Shown in pieces: positions 13,621 to 25,736 of a stretch of 55,000 bases of DNA; the first letter of the stretch is position 1; every line of letters starts with the position of its first letter. The position numbers were made by a program, and so were the translations under genes. Origin of the DNA: Chrysomallon squamiferum (Eukaryota > Mollusca > Gastropoda > Neomphalida > Peltospiridae); assembly GCA_012295275.1 (NCBI GenBank), contig CM022674.1:2060742-2115741 (forward strand), written 5' to 3'. The notes beneath the pieces were generated by a model. The model did not search any database. It saw only the letters and a list, made by a program, of their open reading frames with translations, and was not told the DNA's origin.

Positions 13621-14832
13621 TATAAACTCTTTGTTATTCATTTTCGTATATTCTCTCTTTTTATCTCTCTATCTCTCATATCCTTAGCAGCAACCCTCAC
13701 ACATCACATTGGCTTGTTATTTATTGTCATACTTTGTTATTAACAAAGGTTGTGTAGAATAAAAAAAAATTAAACATTCATTTAGAACGTACTTAATTTA
13801 TTTGTGTTGTCAATCACAGTAACACTGTAAGTACAACTTCAGGTTACAGAATAAATATAAATTATTTTTCCTTTAAAACACATTTTATTCAAAACATCAC
13901 AGTGAATATTAAAAGTTTTATATACAGTATTTACACACCTGTAAAAAGATAAACATATAAAAACATTTTATCACAATATAAAATATATATATTACATCAT
14001 CGTAATGTATCTTGTTATCAATAAATCGAGTTTTATGCATAAAAATATTTTAAAAAATTAATGAAATGACAGAGTAGAGATAATCATTTTTTTTTTTTTT
14101 TTTTAATTTTCATAATATAGTTTATTTTATTACTTTTCAGTATATAAAACAGTATAGAAATCTTCAACTATTGTACTAATGCAGGGGGTGGGATAGAATG
14201 ATGAAGTATTTTAGTGTGGGTGGGGCTGGGTGGAGCATATAACACTATAAAAAGGGGGAGAAACACTGAGGTTGATAAGAAAGTGGGTGTTACCAGACAG
14301 GGGTGGGGTTAAGCAAGGTATTAGAAAAATGGGTTCAGTTATTGGAGATATCAAGACTGGTACGATTGGTGAAGATATCTCGGGTGCATGGGACAAAATA
14401 CTGAAGATATCAAATACGTGATGGACTTTGAATACTGACGAGACTACAAAAAATAGCAAGGATTGTCAAAGATACCTAGGATTGTGGGAATCTGGAAACT
14501 ATCAAGTATGGATGGGATTACTGAAGATGATGTTCAGGATGGACAGAATTACTGGAAAGATTATTACAAGGGAAGGGTAGGATTATCAAAAATATCGACA
14601 TCTGTATGGGACAGATGAAAAATATCAAGGAAGGGGTAGACTACTGAAGACACCCAGGCACTAAGCCAGACTGCCAGAAATGTCAGGAAAATGATTTGAA
14701 TTACTGGATAAACTAGAACGTTTGAAGTATTCCTGACTGGATGAAAAAAAAGACCTGTGAAGGATGCAATGGTAAGAGATATAGATAGATAGATATAGAT
14801 AAATTAACAGAGTGATGATGACGATGTCCCAG
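13621..14832 (-). other. convergent intergenic region and LRRC34 3' UTR
   Basis: This lies between the ends of two convergent genes. TTTATT on the plus strand (AATAAA on the minus) occurs at 14121-14126 and 13884-13889 and could polyadenylate the LRRC34-like transcript. From about 14330 to 14760 a degenerate repeat recurs with short blocks such as GGATTACTGAAGAT and ATCAAAGATATC every 35-45 bases. No exon was found. Confidence 0.45.
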
Positions 14833-16055
14833 TTAAACCCTGATGGTGACAATGTCTGTTCTTTTCTCGTGAACTCCGCGAGGCTGCCAGAATGGGACGT
14901 CATCGCCGTAGCTAGGTGCATAGTAGTAGTGACGCCTGATCTGGTGACTCATCTCACTGAGCAGCGTGACGCCGTCCACGACGTAGGGCTTGACGTCTGT
15001 GTTCTGTTGGTAGATGCGGCCACTGTCGATCAGCTTGGCAAATGCCTGAAACAAGAAACATTCTCAGCACATACTATTTGTTAATTAATCACTTTTGATG
15101 ACTACATGTAAACTGATAGCTAGTGTTCTTATCTGTTCCTGAGTCTGGACAGATGTGGACTAAGGGGTGAGGTAACTCTAACAGAAAGGGTGAAGTCAGA
15201 AGTACTGGGCTGTATGGCTTACTTTACTAAAACCACAATACTATTCACCAACAGCTGTTATGACGATTTCTGTGACCATGGTCATGAGATGACAATAACT
15301 TTGAAAAGTAATTTTGTGATTCCACCATCCACCAAACATGATGGTCAAGATTTTGAACACATGTGATGACTATGAATGAAATTATATTTAATTATGACTA
15401 TTACAAAAAACTGTGACTGCGTGTACATATTAATTATGACTATCAACACATGACTAAACACACTGATTTTGATTATCAACACAAACTATGACTACACTTA
15501 ATTATGACTATCAACATGTCATGACTATTCACACACAATTACACACACACCAGTTATGACTATCATAATGCTTTGACTATTTACAGATGCTAATGACTAT
15601 CAACACATGACTGTACAAACATACTAATTATTAATAACAATATGACTACATTTACATAATGATGTTGAGTACGAGCAGTTTTGATTTGAATACTTACAAT
15701 ACAGGCAGGCTCTTCCAGTTTGTTGCCCCAGATGTAGATGTTGGTGAGATAAAAATTGATGAGCAGTGAATTAGCAATGGCACAAAGACCTTCTTGTCCA
15801 ATGTTGTTGTACACAATTACTAGTCTAAAAAAAAAAAAACACACACATATATATATATATATATATAATAATTATGTACTTGTATATATTTAATGCTGCC
15901 TTTAAAATGTCTTTAAACATGATACCTGGGAGTTACATCTGAATACTGCCATTTTTCCCACAGTCATGATGTTGTTATAGTCAGGGTGGAGTGAGAGACA
16001 GAGAGAGACAAAGACAGAGACACTGATAAAGAGAGAGACAAGCAGAGAAAGTCAG

Positions 16056-16150
<95 letters not shown>

Positions 16151-17832
16151 GGGAAGGACAGAGTGAAAAAAGTACTGTTTTGATTCTGATGAAGTGAATG
16201 AGGAAAAGTTTTGTTAACAGTTTCATTTTATTTCCTAGACTCCTATCAGCTGAGCACACAACAGAACATTAACTCGGAGGTTATATACACTCATTCTGAG
16301 AACATTTGCTTGCAGTGCTACTGGTGCTGACACAGCTCAAAGAGGACAAATTTACTAACGTCTCCAGTGAACAGTTCCCCGTCAGAGCATCAGCAATGTG
16401 TTTGGCGCCATCGTCTTCCAAACGATTGTATCCGAGATCCAGAGTTTTCAGAGCAGTTTGCGTTTTGATCACTTTGGCCAGCTCTTTTGTGCCATCTCGA
16501 GTGATTCGGTTACTGCAGAAAAAAAAAAAAAATAAAATAAAAGGAAAAAATATATCAAAATAAAAATAAAAAACAAATAAATAATTTTAAAAAAAAAAAT
16601 AAAAATAATAATGTAAATAAAATTTAAAAACAAATAATGATGATGATGATGATGATGATGATAATAATAAAATAATTAAATGAATTTTAAAAATAATAAT
16701 AGATAAATATAACAAGAAAAAAAAAATAAAATAATAATAGCAACAAATAATAACAACAATAAAAAAAAAAATAAAACAGGTTAAGATACAGGTAATAATA
16801 CAACAATGGAAACACCTGTCATAATAATCAATGATAATACTAAATTAACTGACCAGCTGAGATCCAGGTAATGATGATGATGATTGAACAAAATAATTAA
16901 ATGAAAGCCGAAACTTACAATCAGATTTCATATTTCTGTAAATGTAAAAAGAAATAGTGTGGAGTTTAACTGTCAAAAGAAAATCAGTGAAAATACTGTA
17001 ACAGTAATTAAATAGTGTAACAATGACAACAATAATTAAAGTGTCACCTGAAAAATAACAATCCAAACACTGACCACAGAAATCCAATAAGTGAGTGCAT
17101 GAATGAACAAGAACAGTAATTAAAGTGTAACACAAAATACAATTTCAAAATTCTGTAACAGAAATTAAATAGTGCAACACCTGTCATAAGACAATCAGTA
17201 ACACTGTAACAGTAATTAAAGTGTAACACAAAATACAATCTAAAATGTAACAGAAATTAAATAGTGCAATGCTGCATACAATCTACACTGTAACAGTAAT
17301 TAAAGTGTAACACAAAATACAGTCTACACTGTAACACAAAATACAATCTACAATGTAACAGTAATTAAATAGTGTAACTGCATACAATCTGAAATGTAAC
17401 AGTAATTAAATAGTGTAACACTGAAGACAATCTGAAATGTAACAGTAATTAAATAGTGTAACTGTATACAATCTAAAAGGTAACTGTAATTAAACAGTGT
17501 TACACTATACAACCTAAAATGTAACAATAAATATTGTAACACTGTATACAATCTAGAATGTAACAGTAATTAAATAGTGTAACACCGTATAAAATCTAAA
17601 ATGTAACAGGAATTAAATATTGTAATACTGAATACATCTCATTTAACACTAATTAGTGCAGTAAGCAACAGTTAAATAAATATTGTAAATTTAAATATTA
17701 CATTATTTACAATGTAATGTTTAAAATGCAGTGTGTAACAAATATGTACTTTAAGGCTAAATATTATCTACACTGTTACAGTGTTCAATAAAAAAAATAA
17801 AAAAAATGACTATATCATCACAATGTAACATC

Positions 17833-17907
<75 letters not shown>

Positions 17908-18094
17908 ATGTATACAAAAATTCAACAAACTTTTAACATTTTTGCAAAGTGTACAGTTGTCTCCTCTTGCTCGGTAAAGCGGATTGGACGATTTACATTT
18001 AAACATTTCAGAGACTTGTTTTGATTTAGAACTGTTGCTAGGGCAATTATACACTCAATTCTCTGAAAAAAAGAAAAAAAAATAATAATAATAA

Positions 18095-18142
<48 letters not shown>

Positions 18143-18612
18143 CAACAATAATAATAACAATAATAATAATAAATAATAATAATAGCAATAATAACAATAA
18201 CAATGATAACAACAATAATAATAATATAGTAACAATAACAGTAATGATAACAACAACAACAGTAATAACATAATAATAATAACTAACAATAATAGTAGTA
18301 ATAGTAATAACAATAATAAAAAATAATAATAATAAAAATAAAAAATAATAATATAATAATAAAAATAATAAAAATAGTAACAAAATAAAAACAAAATAAA
18401 AACAACAATAACAATAACAATAATAAAAATAATAACAACGATAATAATAATAATAATAAAAAAATAATAACAACAATGATAATAATAATAATAATAGCAA
18501 CAACAATTCTAATAACAACAATAATAACAACAACAATAACAATAATAATAATAATAACAATAACAATAACAATAACAATAATAATAATAATAATAATAAC
18601 AATAACAATAAC

Positions 18613-18655
<43 letters not shown>

Positions 18656-21600
18656 TAATAATAATAATAATAACAATAATAATATATAAAAAAATAATAA
18701 TAGCAATAACAACAACAACAACAACAGTAATAATAATCACAAGATCGGCGTCTCCAAGGTCCAGGGACTCCAGCGTCTGGTTGACCTGCAGGGCCTGAGC
18801 GAAGTACATCCCCCCCTTGTTGTCAATTTTGTTCCCATTCAGCCGCAGCACCAGCAGGGTGGAGTTTGTCTGAAACACAAAACAACGTTTCTGCAATTCT
18901 GCTGGGTAAGGGGCAAAGGCAGGTCTTTTATGAGACAAATGAAGCTTAAGGCTGGGCCTGAGAAGTGACTTTTAGGCCACGCTTCTTAAAAATTTTAATC
19001 CAAATTGGAGATACATATGGTTAAATGTTTAAAAATTTTAAATTTTAAAAATTGTTATTGTCAGTAATGGATCAGCCCACTGAATCCAGTTTTCTGGAAG
19101 AGTTAGATAAATGGTCTGGTACTTGTGTAAAGAGATTTAGAAACACAAAATGAAAAGTTAAGGAATTTTTAAAAGAATATAAAAAATGTTTTTTTAAAAA
19201 TTATACATGAAGATCCTGCAAGAAAATATTTCAACAACAAATTTCAACAAAAACATTTAAAAAGCACGTTTATAAATTTCAACTGTTGATTTACAATAAA
19301 GAAATTGTTAAAAAAACTAAAATTTACAGTGTCAGAAAATTTACATAAATATACTTAAACCAGAAAACTTTATAAGGAGGCATTTCTGTAACAAATTTAC
19401 ACAAACATATTTACAAAACAAAGACTTACATTATGACACCTCAACTGCAGATTAACACAAATATATTTAAAAAAAAGATTCCAAAACATAAAAATGTATA
19501 TAAAAATATACATAAATAAAAATAACAAAGATATTTTAAAACATATAAAATCTTAAAAAAAAAAAAAAAGATTCCAAAAACATTTAAAAATATGTACATG
19601 AACATAAATAAAAATAAAAATAAAAATACAAGCAGATATTTAACACCTACTTGGAGGGCTTTTGCCAAATGTTCAGCACCGGCAGATAATATATCATTAC
19701 ACATCAAGTTCAGTTCTCGCACAGTTGTGTTCTCCTGAAACAGTGATATTTATTATTTACCTATTTACACCTGTCTAGGAATCTGAGGTAGATAAATTAC
19801 TGATGTCTCTCACTGTAATATTGAAAAAACATTACACACCTTTAACAAATTTACATCTGTTGTATCTGTAACAAATTTATAAGTAAATGAGAAATATTGT
19901 ATCTGTAAAAATGTTATAAGTAAATGAGAAATGTTGTATCTGTATCAAATTACAAATAATAAGATGTTGTACCAGTATCAAATGTTACATAACAAGATGT
20001 TGTACCAGAATCAAATTACAAGTAATTTGAGAAATGTTGTACCAGTATTACACGTAACAAGATGCTGTACCTGTAGCAAATTACAATTTGCCGAAAACTT
20101 CAGCACCCTACCAGTATCAAATTATTGTAATATGAGAAATCAAGTACCAATATCAAATTACAAGTAATATGAGATGTGTTGTACCAGTATCAAATTACAA
20201 GTAACATGAGAAATGTTGTCCCAGTATTAAATTCAAATAACAAGATGTTGTTACCAGCCAAACTACAGGTAATATCTCAAATTTGTATCCTATGTCAAAT
20301 TACAAATAACAAGATGTTGTCTCAGTATTTCAATTACAAGTGAAATGACAAATGGTACAAGTATCAAACTCAGGTTTCATCTGAAAAAAATTGTACCAGT
20401 ATCAAATTATACATCTCAAGATGCATCTCACTAAAATATTCAGGTACAAGTACATCTGATGTTGTTCTCACTAAAATACAAGCACATCTCATGTTTCATC
20501 TCACTAAAATACCTGAAGTCACATCTCCCTTTTCATCTCAGCTTGTTTTGTTAATACAGGTACAAGTACATCTCACTTTTCATCTCACTAAAATACACAG
20601 GTACAAGTACATCTCACTTTTCATCTCACTAAAATACACAGGTACAAGTACATCTCACCTTTCATCTCACTAAAATACACAGGTACAAGTACATCTCACT
20701 TTTCATCTCACTAAAATACACAGACACACGCTTGTTAATCTCACTGTTACATCTCACTAAAATACACAGGTACAAGTACATCTCACCTTTCATCTCAGTA
20801 AAATACACAAACACAGGCTTGTTAATCTCACTGTTACATTTCACGTTTCATCTCACTAAAATACAGAAACACATGCTTGTTAATCTCACTGTTACATTTC
20901 ACATTTCATCTCACAAAAATACACAAACACATACTTGTTAATCTGACTGCTACATTTCACATTTCATCTCACAAAAATACACAAACACATGCTTGTTAAT
21001 CTCACTGTTACATTTCACATTTCCTCTCACTAAAATACACAAACACATGCTTGTTAATCTCACTGTTACATTTCACCTTTCATCTCACTAAAATACACAA
21101 ACACATGGTTGTTAATCTCACTGTTACATTTCACCTTTCATCTCACTAAAATACACAAACACATGCTTGTTAATCTCACTGTTACATCTCACCTTTTCAT
21201 CTCAATAAAATACACAAACACACACTTGTTAATCTCACTTTTACGTTTCACATTTCATCTCACTAAAATTTACAAACATACACTTGTTAATCTCACTGTT
21301 ACATTTGACTAAAATACACAAACACACGCTTGTTAATCTCACTGTTACATTTCACCTTTCATCTCATTAAAATACACAAACACACAGTTGTTAATCTCAC
21401 TGTTACATTTCACATTTCATCTCAAAAAAATACACAAACACATACATCTTAATCTCACTGCTACAAGTATTTTCTATTTTTACCCAACTGTACCATACAA
21501 ACACATACTACTTTTACAATATTAAAATAGTTTTCTTCATATCACTATTAAAAATATACTTTCTTCCTAATATCACTATTACAAATATACTTTCTTCCTA

Positions 21601-22228
21601 ATCTCACTATTACAAATATATTTTCTTCCTAATCTCACTATTACAAATAAATACATTTTGCTCCTCATCTCACTAATACAATTTTCTCCATCTCACTGTT
21701 ACAAACAGTTTCTTTATCTGAAATATTTTGCTTTTCATCTGATTATGACAAATAAATAATTTTGTTTTTATCTCACTGTTACAAACAGATTCTTTTCTTC
21801 ATTGCATTAAAAAATACAAAAAGTGTTTTTCATCTCACAGTTCCACACAAATACAAACTGTTCTCAATACAACAAATGTTATTTTACCAATAATTTTTTT
21901 ATTTTTAAATAGTCAGCATTATAACTTACAAACGTAACTGTAACAAAACCATATTTATATTATCCCTTGATTCATAAATTCATATCAATACCACAGCATT
22001 TTTGTTATGAAAAGAGTTAACACAGAATGACACTGTTATAAGAATACAAGAAAGAAAAGAGAATGGCCACACACAGTAATCTTTATGTATTTGTTATAAT
22101 AATTATACTTTGTTATTAGCAAAGCTTAGATGAATGTAGTGAAATAATAATTTGGAAGAATACAAAGTGAATTTGGCTTTCTGTTTGCATAACACATACA
22201 TTTTAATAAGAACCCTCCACCAAGATTA

Positions 22229-22267
<39 letters not shown>

Positions 22268-23109
22268 TATATATATGTATATATATATATGATCAGAACA
22301 AGCAATGCAGGAAAACAAAACAGCAAGTACAAAGTGCAAATATATGTTTGGTATAAGAATTATTACAGGCAATGTTTTTTATTGTTACATAATACAATAT
22401 ATTTCTGTAAATGGCTTAGTACATATTCTTTTTTTAATAGTAATGTATGTTTGGTAGATGAAAGTATAGCTAGACTTGATTCATATGTATACATTATTAT
22501 ATGTATTTAGATATATGTAATAATATTAATATTATACATCAGTTATTATTTCTATTATATATTATATTATTACTGCTGCTGTTGTAGTTAGTGTTGTTAT
22601 TGTTATTATTGTCAGCATCTTTTTATAATCATTATTATCATTGTTTTATTATAACTATCATTATTATTATTATTATCGTCATCATCATCATCTTCAAGAT
22701 TACCATCATATTATTATTATTATTAATATTATAATGTTTATTATTATTATTATAACAGAATGAAGATTAGTTGTATTTAATTAAATATTCATGCAGAAAA
22801 CCGGTGTACATAATAACATAAAAGCATATGGTTGTGAGAAAAACAAAATTTACATATAGTCTTACCCTGTTCTTGACAGCAAACTGGTAATATGTGTGGA
22901 ATACAACAGAAAACAAATTATAAAACAAATCAACTAATAGTGTTCAACCACAGTGAAGTAAGCAAATGAATGTCCATAGGTGCTTAATACACACAGATAT
23001 ACACACACACAAACACACATATATATGCATCTATTGTTCGAAAATAAAAATAATAACAACAAAAAACTATAAATGAAACTAAATTAGGTTAAAAAAAAAA
23101 TAAAAAAAA

Positions 23110-23142
<33 letters not shown>

Positions 23143-24027
23143 TGTGTAAAAAACTAAAAATAAAATAAAAATAAAAGCATGAAAATTTCTAACAATCTAC
23201 AGCAAACTACCAAAAGGAAAAATAAGATAACTTTGATTTAACTGTCAGTGTGCATAATTCTAAAGACAGACAGACAGACAGACAGACACTAAAGACATTT
23301 TGATTAAATAATTTAGGCTATTCCTCAAATCTATTAAAATATATATTATCTACATATCAAGAAATATTTTGTAATGTGTTATACTCCTAAAAGGTTTATT
23401 AGGCTGTTTTACTTGAAATGATCATCAGTATAGTGTTCTAAATAAGGTTACTAAAAAGAAATGTAATGAGAGGGTAAATGAAAGATATTAAAAGTTCTTG
23501 TGTTTTATTTACTGAATATATTCTTCTGTGATTATTTATTTATATATTTAATATTAATTATAATTTTTTTTTATTATTGTTGTTGTTATTATTATTATTA
23601 CTTTAATTATTATTATTTTTTATTGTTGTTGTTGTTGTTGTTATTTATTTATTATCATGAACCATCATCATTTATCTATTTATTGATTTATTTATTCATT
23701 CATTCATTCAAGATCATCATTTATTTACTTGTTTGATTGTTTATTTTATTAATTTATTCACTCATTCATTCACTTAACATCAACACTGTCATCATTTGTT
23801 TACTTGTTTGTTTTATTTGTTTATTTTGCCCTCTATCTTTGTTCACTGATTTCTGTTCTATACTAAACTGCTTATTTATTTCATCTGATTCTGTCACCAT
23901 GTGACACTTACAGAATGGTTTCTTCTCTTTCTCTGTCAAACATCTTCTTGATATATGGATGTACCTCCTGGTTTAATTCACTAACCACTGAGAGATATCG
24001 GGTGACAGTGGCTTCAATGTCAGCCAT
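14833..24027 (-). CDS. LRRC34: leucine-rich repeat protein, LRRC34-like
   Basis: Minus-strand exons seen are 24027-23912 (ATG at 24027, MADIEATVTRYLSVV..., ends phase 2), 19734-19651, 18869-18741, 18062-17931, 16512-16360, 15824-15698 and 15045-14833 (stop). The exons from 19734 to 17931 join in frame, as do those from 16512 to 14833. Each carries about one ribonuclease-inhibitor-type LRR: LNLMCNDILSAGAEHLAKAL, LRLNGNKIDNKGG, LNVNRPIRFTEQEETTVHFA, LDLGYNRLEDDGAKHIADAL, YIWGNKLEEPACI. The C-terminal exon has NTDVKPYVVDG and RRHYYYAPSYGD. The NRP..EQEE.TVH block, YIWGNK and NTDV.P.VVDG signatures identify LRRC34. Two LRR segments expected between the first exon and 19734, and between 17931 and 16512, were not found. 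Only a 17-base tail of the second (16854-16870) and an 18-base microexon candidate (22883-22866) remain. The gene may be broken, or the exons may be missing from the assembly. Confidence 0.88.
15290..15660. repeat. degenerate AATTATGACTATCAACAC repeat
   Basis: Units of about 30-40 bases built around TTATGACTATCAACACA recur six to eight times in the last LRRC34 intron (15046-15697). No coding content. Confidence 0.6.
16061..16144. repeat. (GA)n microsatellite
   Basis: A pure GA run of about 42 units follows a degenerate GA region from about 15990. It lies in an LRRC34 intron, so the gene's sense strand carries (CT)n. Confidence 0.95.
16854..16870 (-). pseudogene. remnant of an LRRC34 LRR exon
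   Basis: On the minus strand this reads YLDLS plus TG, followed by a consensus donor GTCAGT. The next exon (16512) starts with T and the codons NRITRDG. Joined, they give YLDLSC-NRITRDG, exactly the LRRC34 pattern. Upstream on the minus strand the expected LRR does not continue; an (ATC)n run and repeat sequence appear instead. The LRR exon therefore seems truncated to its last 17 bases. Confidence 0.5.
16937..17800. repeat. tandem array with TGTAACAGTAATTAAATAGTG unit
   Basis: About 860 bases are built from imperfect units of roughly 40-60 bases centred on AATGTAACAGTAATTAAA and AGTGTAACACTG.ATACAATCT, within the LRRC34 intron. The array occupies the place where the missing LRR exon is expected. 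Minus-strand frames of it read as LFNYCY repeats and are not a protein gene. Confidence 0.8.
17836..17902. repeat. (GA)n microsatellite
   Basis: A pure GA run of about 33 units lies 28 bases beyond the donor of the LRRC34 exon 18062-17931; the sense strand of the gene is (CT)n. Confidence 0.95.
18075..18736. repeat. giant (AAT)/(AAC) trinucleotide array
   Basis: About 660 bases of AAT with AAC, and with TAG and GAT variants, fill almost the whole LRRC34 intron between exons 18869-18741 and 18062-17931. The intron is 678 bases, divisible by three, and has no stop in the minus-strand exon frame, where it reads as L, I, V and Y runs. Confidence 0.95.
19735..20409. repeat. degenerate repeat with GTACCAGTATCAAATTACAAGTAA unit
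   Basis: After about 120 bases of plain intron, units of about 35-50 bases around GTACCAGTATCAAATT, GAGAAATGTTGTA and AACAAGATGTTGTACC recur about a dozen times to 20409. It lies in the LRRC34 intron next to a longer satellite. No exon seen. Confidence 0.6.
20410..21480. repeat. ~58-60 bp satellite array
   Basis: About 18 head-to-tail units hold the blocks CTTGTTAATCTCACTGTTAC, TTTCATCTCACTAAAATACA and CAAACACATG. The 5' units (20490-20720) are shorter variants with CACAGGTACAAGTACATCTC. From about 21480 to 21800 the array decays into CTCACTATTACAAATA fragments. It fills the LRRC34 intron where the first LRR exon is expected. Frames across it are artefacts. Confidence 0.9.
21481..23911. other. 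rest of the first LRRC34 intron
   Basis: Low-complexity intron: decayed satellite to 21800, (TA)n at about 22230-22290, an (ATT/TTA) patch at 22600-22760, (AAT)n at 23110-23140, (GACA)n at 23268-23287, and TTTA/ATTC arrays at 23560-23880. The only exon-like piece is 22883-22866 on the minus strand: acceptor TTACCAG, 18 bases reading LLSRT, donor GTAAGA. It has the right incoming phase for the first exon but cannot restore the frame to 19734. Confidence 0.45.
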
Positions 24028-24775
24028 TTTCTTTCTTTCTGTTTGTTTAACGAAAAAAAAAAAAAAAAAAAAAAAGATTATATTTTATTTAATGTGATAG
24101 TTTGTAATGCATCTCTCAGCAGTGTGATAAACACTTTATTTAAATTTCATATTATGCACATACAAATAAAATTATACTTTAAAAATAGGTCAAAATATGC
24201 CTTTGCATATCTCTGAACTAATCATATTAACTGAATAAAAATGATGTTTAAATAAATAAAACAAATAGAAATTTGCAAAACTGTAACGAAAATTATATGG
24301 TCACGAAGTCATATAAGGCTGCCATATAAATGCTATTTATATTAAATTGAAAACGTTAAATACATTATTTTCAAGTAGTTAAATTAAAAAATATTTTCCT
24401 ATATATTTTAAAGGTTCTCGTGATCTTTTACAAACCTTTCTACTTTTCTAGTACGAGAAATTAAACTGCATTGAAATCTATTCTGTTGCTACAACAACTC
24501 CAAAATTAGCTTTGGGAAACCGACAAAGAGTATTAACAAGGGAGATAACTTATTGTTTCGTCGCATTTAAAAATTAAACACGTGCTTTTGCTATAGGCGA
24601 TGAAAAAGAGGAAAAAACAATAATAATACAATAGGAAAAAAGCGGGATTATATACTAGATGTCTGTTCATATGGTGATGTCAAAATAGTAAAATAATAAC
24701 AATCATTTTTGTAGTTCGTAACGAATCGTTCTAGTTCAGATACCTGCTGACTTTAGGCGGAATTCTTGTAACGTT
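24028..24775 (-). promoter_or_regulatory. putative LRRC34 promoter region
   Basis: This covers sequence upstream of the LRRC34 ATG (minus strand) up to the tRNA gene. It includes an A-run at 24053-24075 close to the ATG and an imperfect palindrome GTTGCTACAACAAC at 24485-24498, which resembles an RFX X-box. No TATA box is obvious. The assignment is by position only. Confidence 0.3.
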
Positions 24776-24848
24776 GGGGATGTAGTTCAGATGGTAGAGC
24801 GCTCGCTTAGCATGTGAGAGGTACGGGGATCGATGCCCTGCATCTCCA
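24776..24848 (+). tRNA. tRNA-Ala (AGC)
   Basis: A complete 73-base cloverleaf. The acceptor stem GGGGATG pairs with CATCTCC and includes the G3:U70 pair that identifies alanine tRNAs; A is the discriminator base. The anticodon loop is TTAGCAT with AGC at 24809-24811. The T loop ATCGATG is typical of metazoan tRNA-Ala. There is no intron and no encoded CCA. The D stem has T at position 11 (a U:G wobble) where the second copy has C. A T-run from 24855 is a Pol III terminator. The 8-base repeat GTAACGTT abuts both ends (24768-24775 and 24849-24856). Confidence 0.95.
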
Positions 24849-24854
24849 GTAACG

Positions 24855-24865
24855 TTTTTTTTTTT
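24855..24865 (+). terminator. Pol III T-run terminator
   Basis: A run of 11 T begins six bases after the tRNA-Ala 3' end, a normal Pol III stop. Confidence 0.8.
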
Positions 24866-24921
24866 CTTTATTATTATTTTCAAATTTTAGTTTGACTGTA
24901 TTAATTATTCTTTTAATTTTA

Positions 24922-24978
<57 letters not shown>

Positions 24979-25456
24979 TGTCTTTCTTTCTCACATTACA
25001 TAAACTTGTGTATCAAGTTCTGTCACCGATGAGGCTTCTAGATACTCATTTTCTATGATAAATATTAAGTATAAAATAAAATATGAAGACATCATACAAA
25101 ATAAAATATTAATTATCTGCGACGCTATGTTTATTAATAATAATAATAATTTCAGAACTCTTTAAACAGTAGTATTAGTTGTAGTAGTAGCATTAGCGGG
25201 AACAGTAGTAGTTTTAATAATAGTAATAGTATTAGTAGAAGTAGTAGCTATGATGTTAATGGTGGTAGTACCAGGTTGTAAAACGCGTATGTTTTTCAGT
25301 GTGTTTTCATAAATATAAATATATATTTTACAAACCATCAAAAAAAAATAAAAAAAAAAAAAAAAAAATAAAAGAAAACAAAAGAAAGAACGAAAGAAAG
25401 AAAGAAAGAAGAAAAAATAACAAGATAAACAAAACCAGCAAAAAAAAAAAAATAAT

Positions 25457-25487
<31 letters not shown>

Positions 25488-25730
25488 AAAACAAAATTTA
25501 GCAAACAAACGAAACAAAAGAAACATAAAATCAGAGAACAAAATTATAGGTATTTACGACACTATTTTATTCTGTTAACAAATTCTAAAACTAACTGAAC
25601 TATACTGACACAGAGAAACATTTCTAAGCAAAACGATGTCTAGGGCAAACGCCGAAATTGAGGCCTTGTCCAAACATCCGACACAAATCATTTAGAGAAC
25701 TTCCATCACAAGAGAAAACTTGCAATGGCG
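24866..25730. other. spacer with TTA and poly-A arrays
   Basis: This spacer between the tRNA gene and microseminoprotein-like copy A holds (TTA)n at about 24926-24979, GTA triplets at 25165-25270, and an A-rich/GAAA array at 25340-25487. No gene seen. It may include the 3' UTR of copy A. Confidence 0.6.
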
Positions 25731-25736
25731 CCCAGG

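Noticed and set aside
14211-14459. 82-codon minus-strand frame beyond LRRC34
   Set aside because: It falls in a degenerate repeat 3' of the gene with no similarity recognised.
17922-18938. 338-codon minus-strand frame as a single poly-leucine protein
   Set aside because: It is two LRRC34 exons joined through a trinucleotide-repeat intron; good donor and acceptor sites and the LRRC34 pattern favour splicing.
20410-21480. CRISPR array
   Set aside because: Units are head to tail without unique spacers, in a eukaryotic intron.
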